A stretch of 64,000 nucleotides of DNA from Pseudaquabacterium terrae (GCF_013266755.1 NZ_JABRWJ010000007.1:1-64000), one strand, 5' to 3'; positions 7,753 to 19,309 are shown, numbered from the stretch's first letter. The notes: generated by a model from the letters alone, not told the origin. Made by a program: numbers and translations.

Positions 7753-8844
7753 TCAGGGCACCGCCCGCTGACCGAGCCGCTGTTCGAGCGCGGCGCCGCG
7801 TTGCGACCAGAACGCGGCGCTGAAGGGCAGTGCGCGGCGCAGGTTGGCCGGGGCCGAGGGCAGGTCGCTGGCGGTCATCGACAGGTCGATCAGTGCGCCG
7901 TGCGCGTTGCCGGCGACGGGCTTGCGGCCTTCTTCGTACTTCAGGATCGCATGGAAGTGCGTCGGACCGTAGGGGATCGCGCGCGAGAACGCCAGCTGCG
8001 CCTCGGGCGAGGTCGCGTGGTCGATGAAGGCCAGCGCCTCGGCACGGCGCTTCGTGCCCTTGACGATCGCCCAGTAATCGAGCTCGTAGATCGCATCGTT
8101 CCAGACGATCTCCATCTGCGTGGCGCCGGCCTGGCGCGCGGCGCCGATGCGGCCGTTGAAGGCGCTGGCCATCACCACCTCGCCGGCGGCCAGCCACTGC
8201 GGCGGCTGCGCGCCGGATTCCCACCACACGATGTGCGGCCGCAGCGTCTCGAGCTTGGCCAGCGCACGCGCCTGGCCGGCCTCGGTCGCCAGCACCGCGT
8301 AGACGTCGCGCCGGTGCACGCCGTCGGCCATCAGCGCGAATTCGAGGTTGTAGCGCGCGCCCTTGCGCAAGGCGCGCTTGCCGGGGAAACGCGCGACGTC
8401 CCAGAAGTCGGCCCAGGTGGCCGGCGCGCGCTTCAGCTTCGAGCCGTCGTAGGCCAGCACGGTCGACCAGACGAAGGCGCCGACGCCGCAATCGTGCACG
8501 CTGCCCGGCAGCATCAGGCTGCCGTGGGCGAGCTTCGTGCGGTCGATGCGCTCGAACAAGCCCTCGGCGCAGCCGAGCGCGAGCTCGGTCGACTCGACCT
8601 CGATCACGTCCCAGCGGACGGCCTTGGCCTGCACCATCGCGCGGATCGGCGCGAGATCACCGCTGGTCTCGGCGGTGGTCACCGCGAAGCCCTGCTGCCT
8701 CGCGAACGGCTGCACGAAGGCCACCGCCTGCGCCTGGCCGTTGGCGCCGCCGAAGTTGGCGAGCGTCAAGGGCTGTGCGTACGCCGCGCCGGCGACGGCC
8801 AGCACCCAGCCGCCCGCGATGCGGGCCCACGTCGACAAGACCAT
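7753..8844 (-). CDS. ABC transporter substrate-binding protein, second copy
   Basis: A 363-residue periplasmic binding protein of the PotD/PotF-like group with a signal peptide ending at about residue 23 (AGAAYA). It shares long stretches with the binding protein at 10982-12010, including NFGGANG, FVWSTV, KGARYNLEFALMADGV, WWE-GAQPPQ and LDYW-IVKGT, so the two are paralogues in one operon. This copy lies downstream of both permease genes. It may widen the range of ligands handled by the same permease. The ligand is inferred from operon content to be a polyamine, guanidino compound or related amine. Confidence 0.9.
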   Translation of the reverse strand: MVLSTWARIAGGWVLAVAGAAYAQPLTLANFGGANGQAQAVAFVQPFARQQGFAVTTAETSGDLAPIRAMVQAKAVRWDVIEVESTELALGCAEGLFERIDRTKLAHGSLMLPGSVHDCGVGAFVWSTVLAYDGSKLKRAPATWADFWDVARFPGKRALRKGARYNLEFALMADGVHRRDVYAVLATEAGQARALAKLETLRPHIVWWESGAQPPQWLAAGEVVMASAFNGRIGAARQAGATQMEIVWNDAIYELDYWAIVKGTKRRAEALAFIDHATSPEAQLAFSRAIPYGPTHFHAILKYEEGRKPVAGNAHGALIDLSMTASDLPSAPANLRRALPFSAAFWSQRGAALEQRLGQRAVP

Positions 8845-8872
8845 GTTCAGCTCCGGTGGGAGGGCTGTTCGT

Positions 8873-9694
8873 TCACGCGCGCCGGCCGCGTATCCATTCG
8901 AGCGCCAGCATCAGCCCGGTGGTGAAGATCGTCAGCAAGGTGGCGACGGCGGCGATCGTCGGATTGATGTTCTCGCGGATGCCGGTGAACATCTGGCGCG
9001 GCAGCGTCACCTGCTCCGGCCCGGCGATGAAGAGCGTGACGACGACCTCGTCGAACGAGGTCGCGAATGCGAACAGCGCGCCCGAGATCACGCCCGGCGC
9101 GATCACCGGCAGCGTGACGCGGAAGAAGGTCTCCAGCGGCGACGCACCGAGGCTCAGCGACGCACGCACCAGGTTGTGGTTGAAGCTCTGCAGGGTGGCG
9201 AGCACGGTGGTGACGACGAAGGGCGCGCCGAGCGCGGCATGCACCAGGATCAGCCCGAGGTAGGTGTCGGCCAGCCCGATGCGGGCGAAGAACAGGTAGC
9301 AGGCGACGCCGACGACGACGATCGGCACGACCATCGGCGCGATCAGCAGGCTCATCAGCAAGCCTTTGCCCGGGAACTGCACCCGCGCCAGGCCGACCGC
9401 CGTCAGCGTGCCCAGCACGGTGGCGATCAGCGTTGCGGCTGGCGCGACGATGAAGCTGTTCTTCGCCGCGCGCGCCCATTCGCCGGAGGTGAAGAGGTTG
9501 TGATACCACTGCAGCGACCAGCCCGGCATCGGGTAGGCGAGGAAGGAGCTGGCCGAGAACGACAGCGGCACGATCACCAGGATCGGCAGCAGCAGGAAGA
9601 CCAGCAGCAGCACCGCGAACACGCGCAGCGCCCACCAGCCGAGCTTGTCGGCGAGCGTGTAGTACGCGGGGAACGTCGGGATCAGCGCGTGCAT
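8873..9694 (-). CDS. ABC transporter permease, PotC-like
   Basis: A 273-residue inner-membrane permease of the spermidine/putrescine-type (PotC) branch, with about six hydrophobic segments starting at residues 21-45. The cytoplasmic EAA-type loop that contacts the ATPase is visible near ASLSLGASPLETFFRVTLP. The start at 9694 (MHALIPTF) is chosen because it begins 5 bp after the stop of the upstream permease and fits the family length. It should form a heterodimeric channel with the product of 9700-10944. Confidence 0.92.
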   Translation of the reverse strand: MHALIPTFPAYYTLADKLGWWALRVFAVLLLVFLLLPILVIVPLSFSASSFLAYPMPGWSLQWYHNLFTSGEWARAAKNSFIVAPAATLIATVLGTLTAVGLARVQFPGKGLLMSLLIAPMVVPIVVVGVACYLFFARIGLADTYLGLILVHAALGAPFVVTTVLATLQSFNHNLVRASLSLGASPLETFFRVTLPVIAPGVISGALFAFATSFDEVVVTLFIAGPEQVTLPRQMFTGIRENINPTIAAVATLLTIFTTGLMLALEWIRGRRA

Positions 9695-9699
9695 CGTGC

Positions 9700-10944
9700 T
9701 CAGCCCAGGCTCAGCTCGGTTTTGACGACGCGCCGGTACACCGCATAGAGCAGCAGCGTTGCCGTCAGCAGCACGGTACCGAGCGCGCAGGCCATGCCCC
9801 AGTTGATGTCCACATTGGTGTACTGCGCGATGTAATAACTCAGCATCTGGTCGTCCGCGCCGCCCAGCAGCGCCGGCGTCACGTAGTAGCCGATGCTCAA
9901 GATGAAGACCAGCAGCGCGCCGGCGCCGATGCCAGGCCAGGTCTGCGGCACATAGACTCTGAAGAACGCGGCCAGCGGCGGGCTGCCGAGCGAGACCGCG
10001 GCGCGCAGGTAGGTCGGCGGCACCGACTTCATCACGCTGTACAGCGGCAGGATCATGTACGGCAGCAGGATGTGCACCATCGCGATCACGACGCCGGTGC
10101 GGTTGAACAGCAGCGTCGCCGGCTCGCCGAGGATCGACAGCGACACCAGGCTCTTGTTCACCAGCCCCTCGCGCTGCAACAGCACGATCCAGGCCGCCAC
10201 GCGCACCAGGATCGAGGTCCAGAACGGCACCAGCACCAGGATCATCAGCACGTTGGCGCGCCGCGCCGGCAGCGTCGACAGCCAGTAGGCGAGCGGATAG
10301 GCCAGCACCAGGCACCACAACGTGACGACCAGGCTGATCTCGAAGGTGCGCAAGAGGATGCGGGAAAAGACGCGCTGCTCGGGCTCGACGACGCCGATGC
10401 CGCCCTCGGCGCGGCGCTTCAGGTCCACCGCTGTCAGCAGGTAGTCCGGCGTCCAGCGCGAGCTGTTCTTGGCAATCGCTTGCCAGTAGCGCAGCTCGGC
10501 CCAGCGCTCGTCGAGCGCGAGCAGTTTCTCGCGCGTCTGCTCGGGTGTCAGCTTGTCGCCGAGCGGCAGCGCGCGGTAGGTGCCCATCACCAGCGAGCGG
10601 GCGCCGGAGGCTTCGGTGTTGAGGCGTCGTGCGACGGCACCGGCATCGGAGCCCTCGCTGATCGCACCGAGGTCGGCCACCAGCGCGGCAAAGGCCGCCA
10701 CTGGCGGAGGGCTCGTGCGGTCCCAGTCGGCGAGCGCCGCGCCGGTGCGCGTCAAGGACTTTGCTATCTCGGGGTTCTCGATCGCCCGCTGCAGCAGCGC
10801 ACCGATCGGCACGAGCAGGGTTGCCAGCAGGAACAGCAGCAGCGGCAATGTCAGCGCAATCGCCATCCAGCGCTTGCGCTGCTCGACGAGCGCGAGCGAG
10901 CGCTTCAGCGCCGGCGAGCCGATGGCAATGGTGGCGGTGGTCAT
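9700..10944 (-). CDS. ABC transporter permease with long loop, PotB-like
   Basis: A 414-residue permease of the PotB branch. After the first membrane segment (about 27-50) comes a soluble stretch of about 150 residues before the second (about 205-225), so the protein is more than 100 residues longer than usual PotB proteins; the remaining core has the normal segments and the EAA-type loop (AAVSLGSPPLAAFFRVYVP). The inserted stretch is hydrophilic, with many Glu, Arg and Ala, and by topology should face the periplasm. Its role is unknown; it may contact the binding proteins. The start at 10944 (MTTATIAIGS) was chosen because upstream residues look like antisense composition. Confidence 0.9.
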   Translation of the reverse strand: MTTATIAIGSPALKRSLALVEQRKRWMAIALTLPLLLFLLATLLVPIGALLQRAIENPEIAKSLTRTGAALADWDRTSPPPVAAFAALVADLGAISEGSDAGAVARRLNTEASGARSLVMGTYRALPLGDKLTPEQTREKLLALDERWAELRYWQAIAKNSSRWTPDYLLTAVDLKRRAEGGIGVVEPEQRVFSRILLRTFEISLVVTLWCLVLAYPLAYWLSTLPARRANVLMILVLVPFWTSILVRVAAWIVLLQREGLVNKSLVSLSILGEPATLLFNRTGVVIAMVHILLPYMILPLYSVMKSVPPTYLRAAVSLGSPPLAAFFRVYVPQTWPGIGAGALLVFILSIGYYVTPALLGGADDQMLSYYIAQYTNVDINWGMACALGTVLLTATLLLYAVYRRVVKTELSLG

Positions 10945-10981
10945 CGTCTCGACTCCGGACGCTGCTGTGCTGCTAACGCCC

Positions 10982-12010
10982 TTACTGCGCGGCCCAGGAC
11001 GCGAAGCGCTTCTCGAGCTCCTCGCCCTGGTCGGCCCAGAACTTGATGCCGAACTGCATCGCGTCCTTGACGTTCGCCGGTGAGGTCGGCAGGTTGGCCA
11101 GCACCTTGGCATCGAGCTTGGCCAGCGCCTTCTGGTTGGTCGGGCCGTAGGCGATGTTCTTCGCGTACTCGGCCTGCGCCTCGGGCGTGCTGGCGAAGGC
11201 GATGAACTTGTAGGCGGCGTCCTTGTTCGGCGTGCCCTTGACGATGACCCAGTAGTCGAGGTCGTAGATGCCGCCGGTCCAGGTGATCTTCAGGTTCTTG
11301 CCTTCCCGGTTCGCGGCGTCGATGCGGCCGTTGTAGACCGTGCTCATCACGACGTCGCCGGCCACCAGGTACTGCGGCGGCTGCGCGCCGGCTTCCCACC
11401 ACTGGATGTGCGGCTTGAGCTCGGTGAGCTTCTTGAACGCGCGGTCGGCGCCTTCCTTGGTGCGCAACTGCGTGTAGACGTCGGCCACCGGCACGCCGTC
11501 GGCCATCAGCGCGAATTCGAGGTTGTAGCGCGCGCCCTTGCGCATGCCGCGCTTGCCGGGGAATTTCTTCGTGTCCCAGAACTCGGCCCAGCTCTTCGGA
11601 CCGTCCTTGAGCTTGTCGCCGTTGTAGGCCATCACGGTGGACCAGACGAAGACGCCGATGCCGCACTCGGTGACGCCGGCGCGCAGGAAGTCGGCGCGGT
11701 TGCCGATCTTCGTGTAGTCCAGCTTCTCGAACAGGCCCTCGTCGCAGCCGCGCGTGACGTCGGGCGATTCGACCTCGACGACGTCCCAGGTGACCTTCTT
11801 GGCCTCGACCATCGCCTTGATCTTGGCCTGCTCGCCGTTGTATTCGACCGGCACGATCTTCGCGCCGCCGCTCTTCTCGAACGGCTCGACGAAGGCCTTC
11901 TTCTGCGCCGCGCCATTGGCGCCCCCGAAGTTGACGACGGTAAGCTGGGCAGACGCTGAATGAGCGAAAGCAGCCGCGAGAGCGGCGACGCCCAGAATGC
12001 TCTTCTTCAT
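10982..12010 (-). CDS. ABC transporter substrate-binding protein, first copy
   Basis: A 342-residue periplasmic solute-binding protein of the PotD/PotF-like class with a clear signal peptide (residues 1-21, ending SASA). It lies between the ATPase gene and the permeases, the standard position for the main binding protein. It is a paralogue of the protein at 7753-8844. With gabT, gabD and a ureohydrolase in the same run, the likely ligand is guanidinobutyrate, GABA, agmatine or a polyamine; the sequence does not tell which. Confidence 0.92.
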   Translation of the reverse strand: MKKSILGVAALAAAFAHSASAQLTVVNFGGANGAAQKKAFVEPFEKSGGAKIVPVEYNGEQAKIKAMVEAKKVTWDVVEVESPDVTRGCDEGLFEKLDYTKIGNRADFLRAGVTECGIGVFVWSTVMAYNGDKLKDGPKSWAEFWDTKKFPGKRGMRKGARYNLEFALMADGVPVADVYTQLRTKEGADRAFKKLTELKPHIQWWEAGAQPPQYLVAGDVVMSTVYNGRIDAANREGKNLKITWTGGIYDLDYWVIVKGTPNKDAAYKFIAFASTPEAQAEYAKNIAYGPTNQKALAKLDAKVLANLPTSPANVKDAMQFGIKFWADQGEELEKRFASWAAQ

Positions 12011-12050
12011 GACGGTTCTCCTTGAGGAGCGGGTGAGGGAGGGGATGTGC

Positions 12051-13220
12051 TCAGGCGTAGACGCGCAGGAAGGGCGGCGGGATCTGCAGCCACACCGTCT
12101 GCCCCGGCACCGGCTGCTCGCCGGCGGACAAGGGCAGCTTGACGGTGGCCTGGGCCTGGCCGGCCAGTGCGCAGCGCAGGCGCAGGTGGTCGCCGAAATA
12201 GATGACGTCGTTGACAGCAGCCTTCAGCACGTTGATGGCATCGCGCGGCAGCGCGAGGTGGGCTTCGATGCGCTCGGGCCGCACCGAGGCCAGCACGTTC
12301 GCGCCGGGCAGCGCGCCGTTGACGTTGATGCCGGCCAGGCGCTCGCCGGTCGGCAGCACCAGCTCGCAGGTGCCGCCCGCACCGCCCTGCGCGGCGCCGA
12401 GCGTGCCGGCCAGCTGCGTGCTGTCGCCGACGAAGCCGGCGACGAAACGGTTCGCCGGTGTTTCGTACAGCCGCTCGACGCCATCGATCTGCTGGATCTC
12501 GCCGTCGTTGAACACCGCCACCCGGTCGCTCATCGTCAGCGCCTCGCCCTGGTCGTGCGTGACGTAGACGAAGGTGACGCCGAGCTGGCGGTGCAACTCC
12601 TTCAGCTCGATCTGCATGTGCTCGCGCAGCTGCTTGTCGAGCGCGCCGAGCGGCTCGTCCATCAGCACGAGCTGCGGTTCGAAGACCAGCGCGCGGGCGA
12701 GCGCCACGCGCTGCTGCTGGCCGCCGGACAGCTGCGCCGGATGCCGCTGGTCGCGCCCGGTCAGCTGCACCATCGCCAGCGCTTTCGCGACCCGTTGCGC
12801 GATCTCGGCCTTGGGCAGCTTGCGCACCGTCAGCGGGTAGGCCACGTTCTCGGCCACCGTCATGTGCGGGAACAGCGCGTAGTTCTGGAACACCATGCCG
12901 AAGTGGCGCTTGTGCGGCGGCGTGCCGGTGATCGGCTGGCCGTCGAGCAGGATCTCGCCGGCGGTCGGCGATTCGAAGCCGGCCAGCATCATCAGGCAGG
13001 TGGTCTTGCCCGATCCGGAGGGCCCAAGCAGCGACAGGAACTCGCCGCGGCGGATATCCAGGTCGAGCGAGCGCACGACCAGCGTCTGTCCGTCGTACGT
13101 CTTCTGCACGCCGCGGAATTGCACCAGCGTGTCGCGAGCCGGCTCGGCCGTGGGCGGCGCGGCGCTGCCGTCGGTCGACACGACGCGCAAAGGGCTCGCG
13201 GGGCGTTTGTTCATCGGCAT
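12051..13220 (-). CDS. ABC transporter ATPase, PotA-like
   Basis: A 389-residue ATP-binding subunit that drives the importer. The Walker A motif is GPSGSGKT (66-73), the signature is LSGGQQQR, Walker B is LVLMDEP and the switch His lies in YVTHDQ. A C-terminal regulatory TOBE-like region follows (about 290-389). The N-terminal 30 residues are low-complexity and may not all be translated; a start at about residue 4 (ATG 13211) is also possible. It lies 18 bp after gabT and 40 bp before the main binding-protein gene. Confidence 0.93.
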   Translation of the reverse strand: MPMNKRPASPLRVVSTDGSAAPPTAEPARDTLVQFRGVQKTYDGQTLVVRSLDLDIRRGEFLSLLGPSGSGKTTCLMMLAGFESPTAGEILLDGQPITGTPPHKRHFGMVFQNYALFPHMTVAENVAYPLTVRKLPKAEIAQRVAKALAMVQLTGRDQRHPAQLSGGQQQRVALARALVFEPQLVLMDEPLGALDKQLREHMQIELKELHRQLGVTFVYVTHDQGEALTMSDRVAVFNDGEIQQIDGVERLYETPANRFVAGFVGDSTQLAGTLGAAQGGAGGTCELVLPTGERLAGINVNGALPGANVLASVRPERIEAHLALPRDAINVLKAAVNDVIYFGDHLRLRCALAGQAQATVKLPLSAGEQPVPGQTVWLQIPPPFLRVYA

Positions 13221-13238
13221 GCTTATCAGACCTCGGGC

Positions 13239-14537
13239 TCAGGCCAGCGCGGCGTCGAAGACGCGGGCCAGGATCGCGAGGCCTTCATCGATCAGGGCGT
13301 CGGAGGCCGTCAACGGCACCAGCACGCGGATCACGTTGCCGCTGGGGCCGCACGATAACAAGATCAGGCCGGCTTGGGCAGCCGCGGTGACGATCGCTTT
13401 CGCCAGCGCGCCGTCGGGCTGATGCGGATCGCCATCGCGAAAGAGCTCGATCGCCACCATCGCGCCGATGCCGCGCACGTCGCCGATCACGGCGTGCTTC
13501 GCGGCGATGGCCCGCAGGCCGGCGCCCAGCCGTTCGCCGAGCGCGCGGCTGCGTTCGAGCAGTTGCTCCCGGTCGAAGGCCTCGATCACCGCCAGCGCCG
13601 CCGCGCAGGCCAGCGGGTTGCCGGCGTAGGTGCCGCCGAGGCCGCCGGGTGCCGGCGCGTCCATCACCTCGGCGCGGCCGATGATGGCCGACAGCGGGAA
13701 GCCGCCGGCCAGCGACTTGGCCATCGTGATCAGGTCGGGCGCGATGCCGTCCCAGTGCTCGCAGGCCAGCCAGGTGCCGGTGCGGCCCGCGCCGGTCTGC
13801 ACCTCGTCGGCGATCAGCAGGATGCCGTGGCGCTTGCACAGCGCGTGCAGGCGGCGCACGAAGTCCAGCGGCGCCACGTGGAAGCCGCCTTCACCCTGCA
13901 CCGGCTCGAGGATGATCGCCGCCACGCGCGCCGGCTCGACGTCGTGCTGGAAGATCGCCTCGATCGAGGCCATCGCGTCGTCGATCGACACGCCGAGCAG
14001 CGCATTCGGGAAGCGCGCGTGGAAGACCTCGGCCGGGAACGGACCGAACCCGGCCTTGTAGGGCTGCACCTTGCCGGTCAGCGCCAGTCCCATCATCGTG
14101 CGGCCGTGGAAGCCGCCGCCGAAGGCGATCACCGCCGAACGCTTCGTGTAGGCGCGGGCGACCTTGATGGCGTTCTCGACCGCTTCCGCACCGGTGGTCA
14201 TCAGGAAGCTCTTCTTGGCGAATGCGCCCGGCGCCAGCGCATTCAAGCGCTCGCACAGCTCGACGTACGGCTCGTAGGCCAGCACCTGGAAACAGGTGTG
14301 CGTGTAGCGCTCGAGCTGCGCGCGCACCGCGGCCGAGACGCCGGGGTGGCGGTGGCCGGTGTTGAGCACCGCGATGCCGCCGGCGAAATCGATGTAGCGC
14401 CGGCCCTCGACATCCCACACTTCAGCGTTCTCGGCACGCTCGATGAAGATCTCGTGGGCCTGCCCCAGGCCGGCCGGCAGCGCGGCGCGGCGGCGGGCCA
14501 TCAATGCGGCGTTGTTCAGGTACGGGTCGCGGTGCAT
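13239..14537 (-). CDS. gabT: 4-aminobutyrate aminotransferase
   Basis: A 432-residue class III PLP-dependent aminotransferase that transfers the amino group of GABA to 2-oxoglutarate, giving succinate semialdehyde. DEVQTG (244-249) holds the pyridine-nitrogen Asp, and Lys274 in TMAKSLAGG is the Schiff-base lysine; EPVQGEGG (211-218) is also typical of GabT. It is the first gene of the nine-gene run and reads away from the MocR-type regulator, with 149 bp between the starts. Ornithine or acetylornithine transaminase is the main alternative, but the gabD gene in the same run favours GABA. Confidence 0.92.
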   Translation of the reverse strand: MHRDPYLNNAALMARRRAALPAGLGQAHEIFIERAENAEVWDVEGRRYIDFAGGIAVLNTGHRHPGVSAAVRAQLERYTHTCFQVLAYEPYVELCERLNALAPGAFAKKSFLMTTGAEAVENAIKVARAYTKRSAVIAFGGGFHGRTMMGLALTGKVQPYKAGFGPFPAEVFHARFPNALLGVSIDDAMASIEAIFQHDVEPARVAAIILEPVQGEGGFHVAPLDFVRRLHALCKRHGILLIADEVQTGAGRTGTWLACEHWDGIAPDLITMAKSLAGGFPLSAIIGRAEVMDAPAPGGLGGTYAGNPLACAAALAVIEAFDREQLLERSRALGERLGAGLRAIAAKHAVIGDVRGIGAMVAIELFRDGDPHQPDGALAKAIVTAAAQAGLILLSCGPSGNVIRVLVPLTASDALIDEGLAILARVFDAALA

Positions 14538-14686
14538 CGGTGTCTGTCCTTGCCTTCTGGCTGGCTTGGGGGGCGACTCTAGGCACGAGACCCGACAGCT
14601 ACCATGTACAGCTTGTGGTCTTCGCTCGATGCACTGTGCAGGCGCGGCGACCTGTACAGATTCCGGAAGTCACGGTCTTCGCACGC
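14538..14686. promoter_or_regulatory. Divergent gabT/mocR control region
   Basis: This 149-bp gap between divergent starts contains TGTACAG at 14605-14611 and again at 14653-14659 in the same orientation, with a near-copy TGTGCAG at 14635-14641. The outer pair starts 48 bp apart and the inner pair 18 bp apart. MocR/GabR regulators are known to bind directly repeated short boxes between their own gene and the target operon, so these are good operator candidates. This is a match in pattern; the exact box for this regulator is not known. Confidence 0.5.
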
Positions 14687-16090
14687 ATGTTCACGCTTCA
14701 ACCCGAGTCGCCGGTGCGGCTGGTGACCCAGATCGTCGAAGGCTTCAGCCGGCTGATCGAGGAGGGGGCCTTGCGCGCCGGCACCAAGCTGCCCTCGATC
14801 CGCCAGTTCGCGCAGGCCCACGGCGTCAGCGTGTTCACCGTCGTCGAGGCCTACGACCGGCTGGTCGCCCAGGGCTGGCTGCAGTCGCGGCCGAATTCCG
14901 GCTTTTTCGTGCGCCGCCGGATCGGCGGCACGGCGGCGCCGGCGGCCACCAGCAGCGCGCTCGGCGGCAACGCCTTCGACGCGATGTGGTACCTGCGCAA
15001 GATCTTCGAGAACCGGCACCTGACGATGAAGCCGGGCTGCGGTTGGCTGCCGCGCGACTGGCTGTTCGAGGACGGCCTGAAGCGCAGCCTGCGCAGTCTG
15101 GCCGGCGAGGACGTCGACCTGGCGGGTTATGGCGATCCGAAGGGCTTTCTGCCGCTGCGCAAGCTGATCCGCGACACGCTGGCCGAGCAGGAGATCGCCG
15201 TCACGCCCGACCAGGTGCTGCTGACCCAGGGCAGCAGCCAGGCGCTGGACCTGGCTGCGCGGCGCCTGGTGCGTGCCGGCGATGCGGTGCTGGTCGACGA
15301 TCCGGGCTACGCGAACCTGCTGTTCGGCCTGCGCTTCCTTGGCGCACGGTTGATCGGTGTGCCGCGCACGCCGGCGGGCTACGATCTGGCCGCGCTCGAG
15401 CGCTTGATCCAGCTGCACCAGCCGCGCGTCTTCTTCACGCAGCCGCGGTTGCAGAGCCCCACCGGCTCGGTGGCTCAGCTCGCGCACCTGCACCGCGTGC
15501 TGCAGCTGGCCGAGAAGCACGACCTGCTGATCGTCGAGAACGACATCTACGCCGAGCTCGACCCCGACCCGCGGCCGTCGCTGGCCAGCCTGGACCAGCT
15601 GAACCGCGTACTGCAGATCGGCAGCTACTCGAAGACCGTGTCGCCGAACATCCGCGTCGGCCACCTCGTCGCGCATCCGGATCTGATCGAGGACCTGGCG
15701 CAGCTGAAGATGATTGCCGGACTGACCTCGTCGGAGTTCGGCGAGCGGCTGGCCTATGGCGCATTGACCGAGGGTCGCTGGCGCAAGCATCTGAAGGGCT
15801 TGCGCGAGCGCCTGGCGCAGGCGCACGAGCGTGTCGCCGGCCGGCTCGACGGCCTGGGCTTCGAGCTCTTCGCCGAGCCCAAGGCCGGCATGTTCCTGTG
15901 GGCCCGCCATCCGGCCATCGCCGACGCCGCGCAGGCGTCGATGCAGGGCGCCGAGAGCGACATCCTGCTCGGCCCCGGCCACCTGTTCGCCGCCGACCTG
16001 CAGCCGACGTCGTGGATGCGCTTCAACGTCGCCTACTGCGGTGATCAGCGGGTCTTCGCCTTCCTCGAAGGGCAGATACCCCCCAGATAG
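14687..16090 (+). CDS. MocR/GabR-type PLP-binding regulator
   Basis: A 467-residue fusion of a GntR-type winged helix (about residues 5-78: RLIEEGALRAGTKLPSIRQ and SVFTVVEAYDRL) to a fold-type I aminotransferase-like domain (about 110-460). The PLP lysine is in GSYSKTVSP. Proteins of this kind sense an amine or amino acid through the PLP and control neighbouring genes. It is divergent from the gabT operon, so it is the likely regulator of that operon. The start at 14687 (MFTLQPESP) is chosen because it begins the winged helix; an in-frame extension to 14504 would run through the likely operators. Confidence 0.92.
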   Translation: MFTLQPESPVRLVTQIVEGFSRLIEEGALRAGTKLPSIRQFAQAHGVSVFTVVEAYDRLVAQGWLQSRPNSGFFVRRRIGGTAAPAATSSALGGNAFDAMWYLRKIFENRHLTMKPGCGWLPRDWLFEDGLKRSLRSLAGEDVDLAGYGDPKGFLPLRKLIRDTLAEQEIAVTPDQVLLTQGSSQALDLAARRLVRAGDAVLVDDPGYANLLFGLRFLGARLIGVPRTPAGYDLAALERLIQLHQPRVFFTQPRLQSPTGSVAQLAHLHRVLQLAEKHDLLIVENDIYAELDPDPRPSLASLDQLNRVLQIGSYSKTVSPNIRVGHLVAHPDLIEDLAQLKMIAGLTSSEFGERLAYGALTEGRWRKHLKGLRERLAQAHERVAGRLDGLGFELFAEPKAGMFLWARHPAIADAAQASMQGAESDILLGPGHLFAADLQPTSWMRFNVAYCGDQRVFAFLEGQIPPR

Positions 16091-16093
16091 AAT
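16088..16093 (+). promoter_or_regulatory. -10-like TAGAAT close to alaS start
   Basis: TAGAAT followed by CGCGGCC lies only 9 bp before the alaS ATG and no Shine-Dalgarno sequence is visible. If used, transcription would start at or almost at the start codon, giving a leaderless message. No good -35 was found, so this is a weak call. Confidence 0.35.
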
Positions 16094-16102
16094 CGCGGCC
16101 CT

Positions 16103-18730
<2,628 letters not shown>

Positions 18731-18789
18731 TTCCCGCTCGTCCGGCGCGTTCGGAGTTGTTGGTCGCAGACATTCAGCGGCCTGTGCGC
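18731..18789. other. Spacer between alaS and repeat unit
   Basis: A 59-bp stretch between the alaS stop and the first repeat unit. I see no gene and no separate simple terminator; the repeat unit that follows may serve that purpose. Confidence 0.4.
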
Positions 18790-19010
18790 CAAAGCCGGCG
18801 GCGGGCACGCTGGCCGGGCGGAGGCCGCGATCGGCCCTGGGGGCCGATTGCCCTGCGCTGCTCGCGGACGCGGGATGGGCGGACAACTCGGCCCCGAGTA
18901 CAGGGCCTCAGACACGTCCGCCCAGCTCCCTTCGGTCGCCGACCCGCGCCCGCTGCGCTGCTCGGCGCGACCTCCTGACTGCCCGGCCAGCGTGCCCGCC
19001 GCCGGCTTTG
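18790..19010. repeat. Hairpin repeat unit, left copy
   Basis: A 221-bp unit bounded by a perfect 30-bp inverted repeat (18790-18819 and 18981-19010, starting CAAAGCCGG). Its core (18831-18968) is 138 bp and is the reverse complement, with 8 differences, of the core at 19131-19268. Inside the core are GGGCGGAC (18877-18884) and GTCCGCCC (18916-18923), able to pair, and a small ACTCGG-CC-CCGAGT hairpin. It resembles a non-autonomous mobile repeat (MITE-like) or a structured intergenic repeat. There is no coding frame worth keeping. Confidence 0.8.
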
Positions 19011-19087
19011 CAGAGATGGGGTGGCATGCGACGAGAAACCTCTGCGTGACGGGTGTTGGGTCTTCTTCGCGCACCTCAGTGGTTTTG

Positions 19088-19309
19088 CAAAGCCGGGTGC
19101 GGGCTGCGTGGCCCGGGCATTCAGAGATGAGCGCCGAGCAGCGCAGCGGGCGCGGGTCGGCGACCGAAGGGAGCTGGGTCCACGTGTCTGAGGCCCTGTA
19201 CTCGGGGCCGAGTTGTGGACCCATCCCGCGTCCGCGAGCAGCGCAGGGTAGTCGGCCCCCAGGGCCGACCGCCATCTCGCCCGGGCCGCGCAGCCCGCGT
19301 CCGGCTTTG
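19088..19309. repeat. Hairpin repeat unit, right copy, inverted
   Basis: A 222-bp unit in opposite orientation to the left copy. Its ends are 31-bp inverted repeats (19088-19118 and 19279-19309, 28 of 31 matching, also starting CAAAGCCGG). Core 19131-19268 matches the left core. The internal pair is GGGTCCAC (19176-19183) and GTGGACCC (19215-19222): three base pairs differ from the left copy, and all remain paired. The two units together can form one very large cruciform or RNA hairpin with a loop of about 160 nt, lying between convergent genes. Confidence 0.8.
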
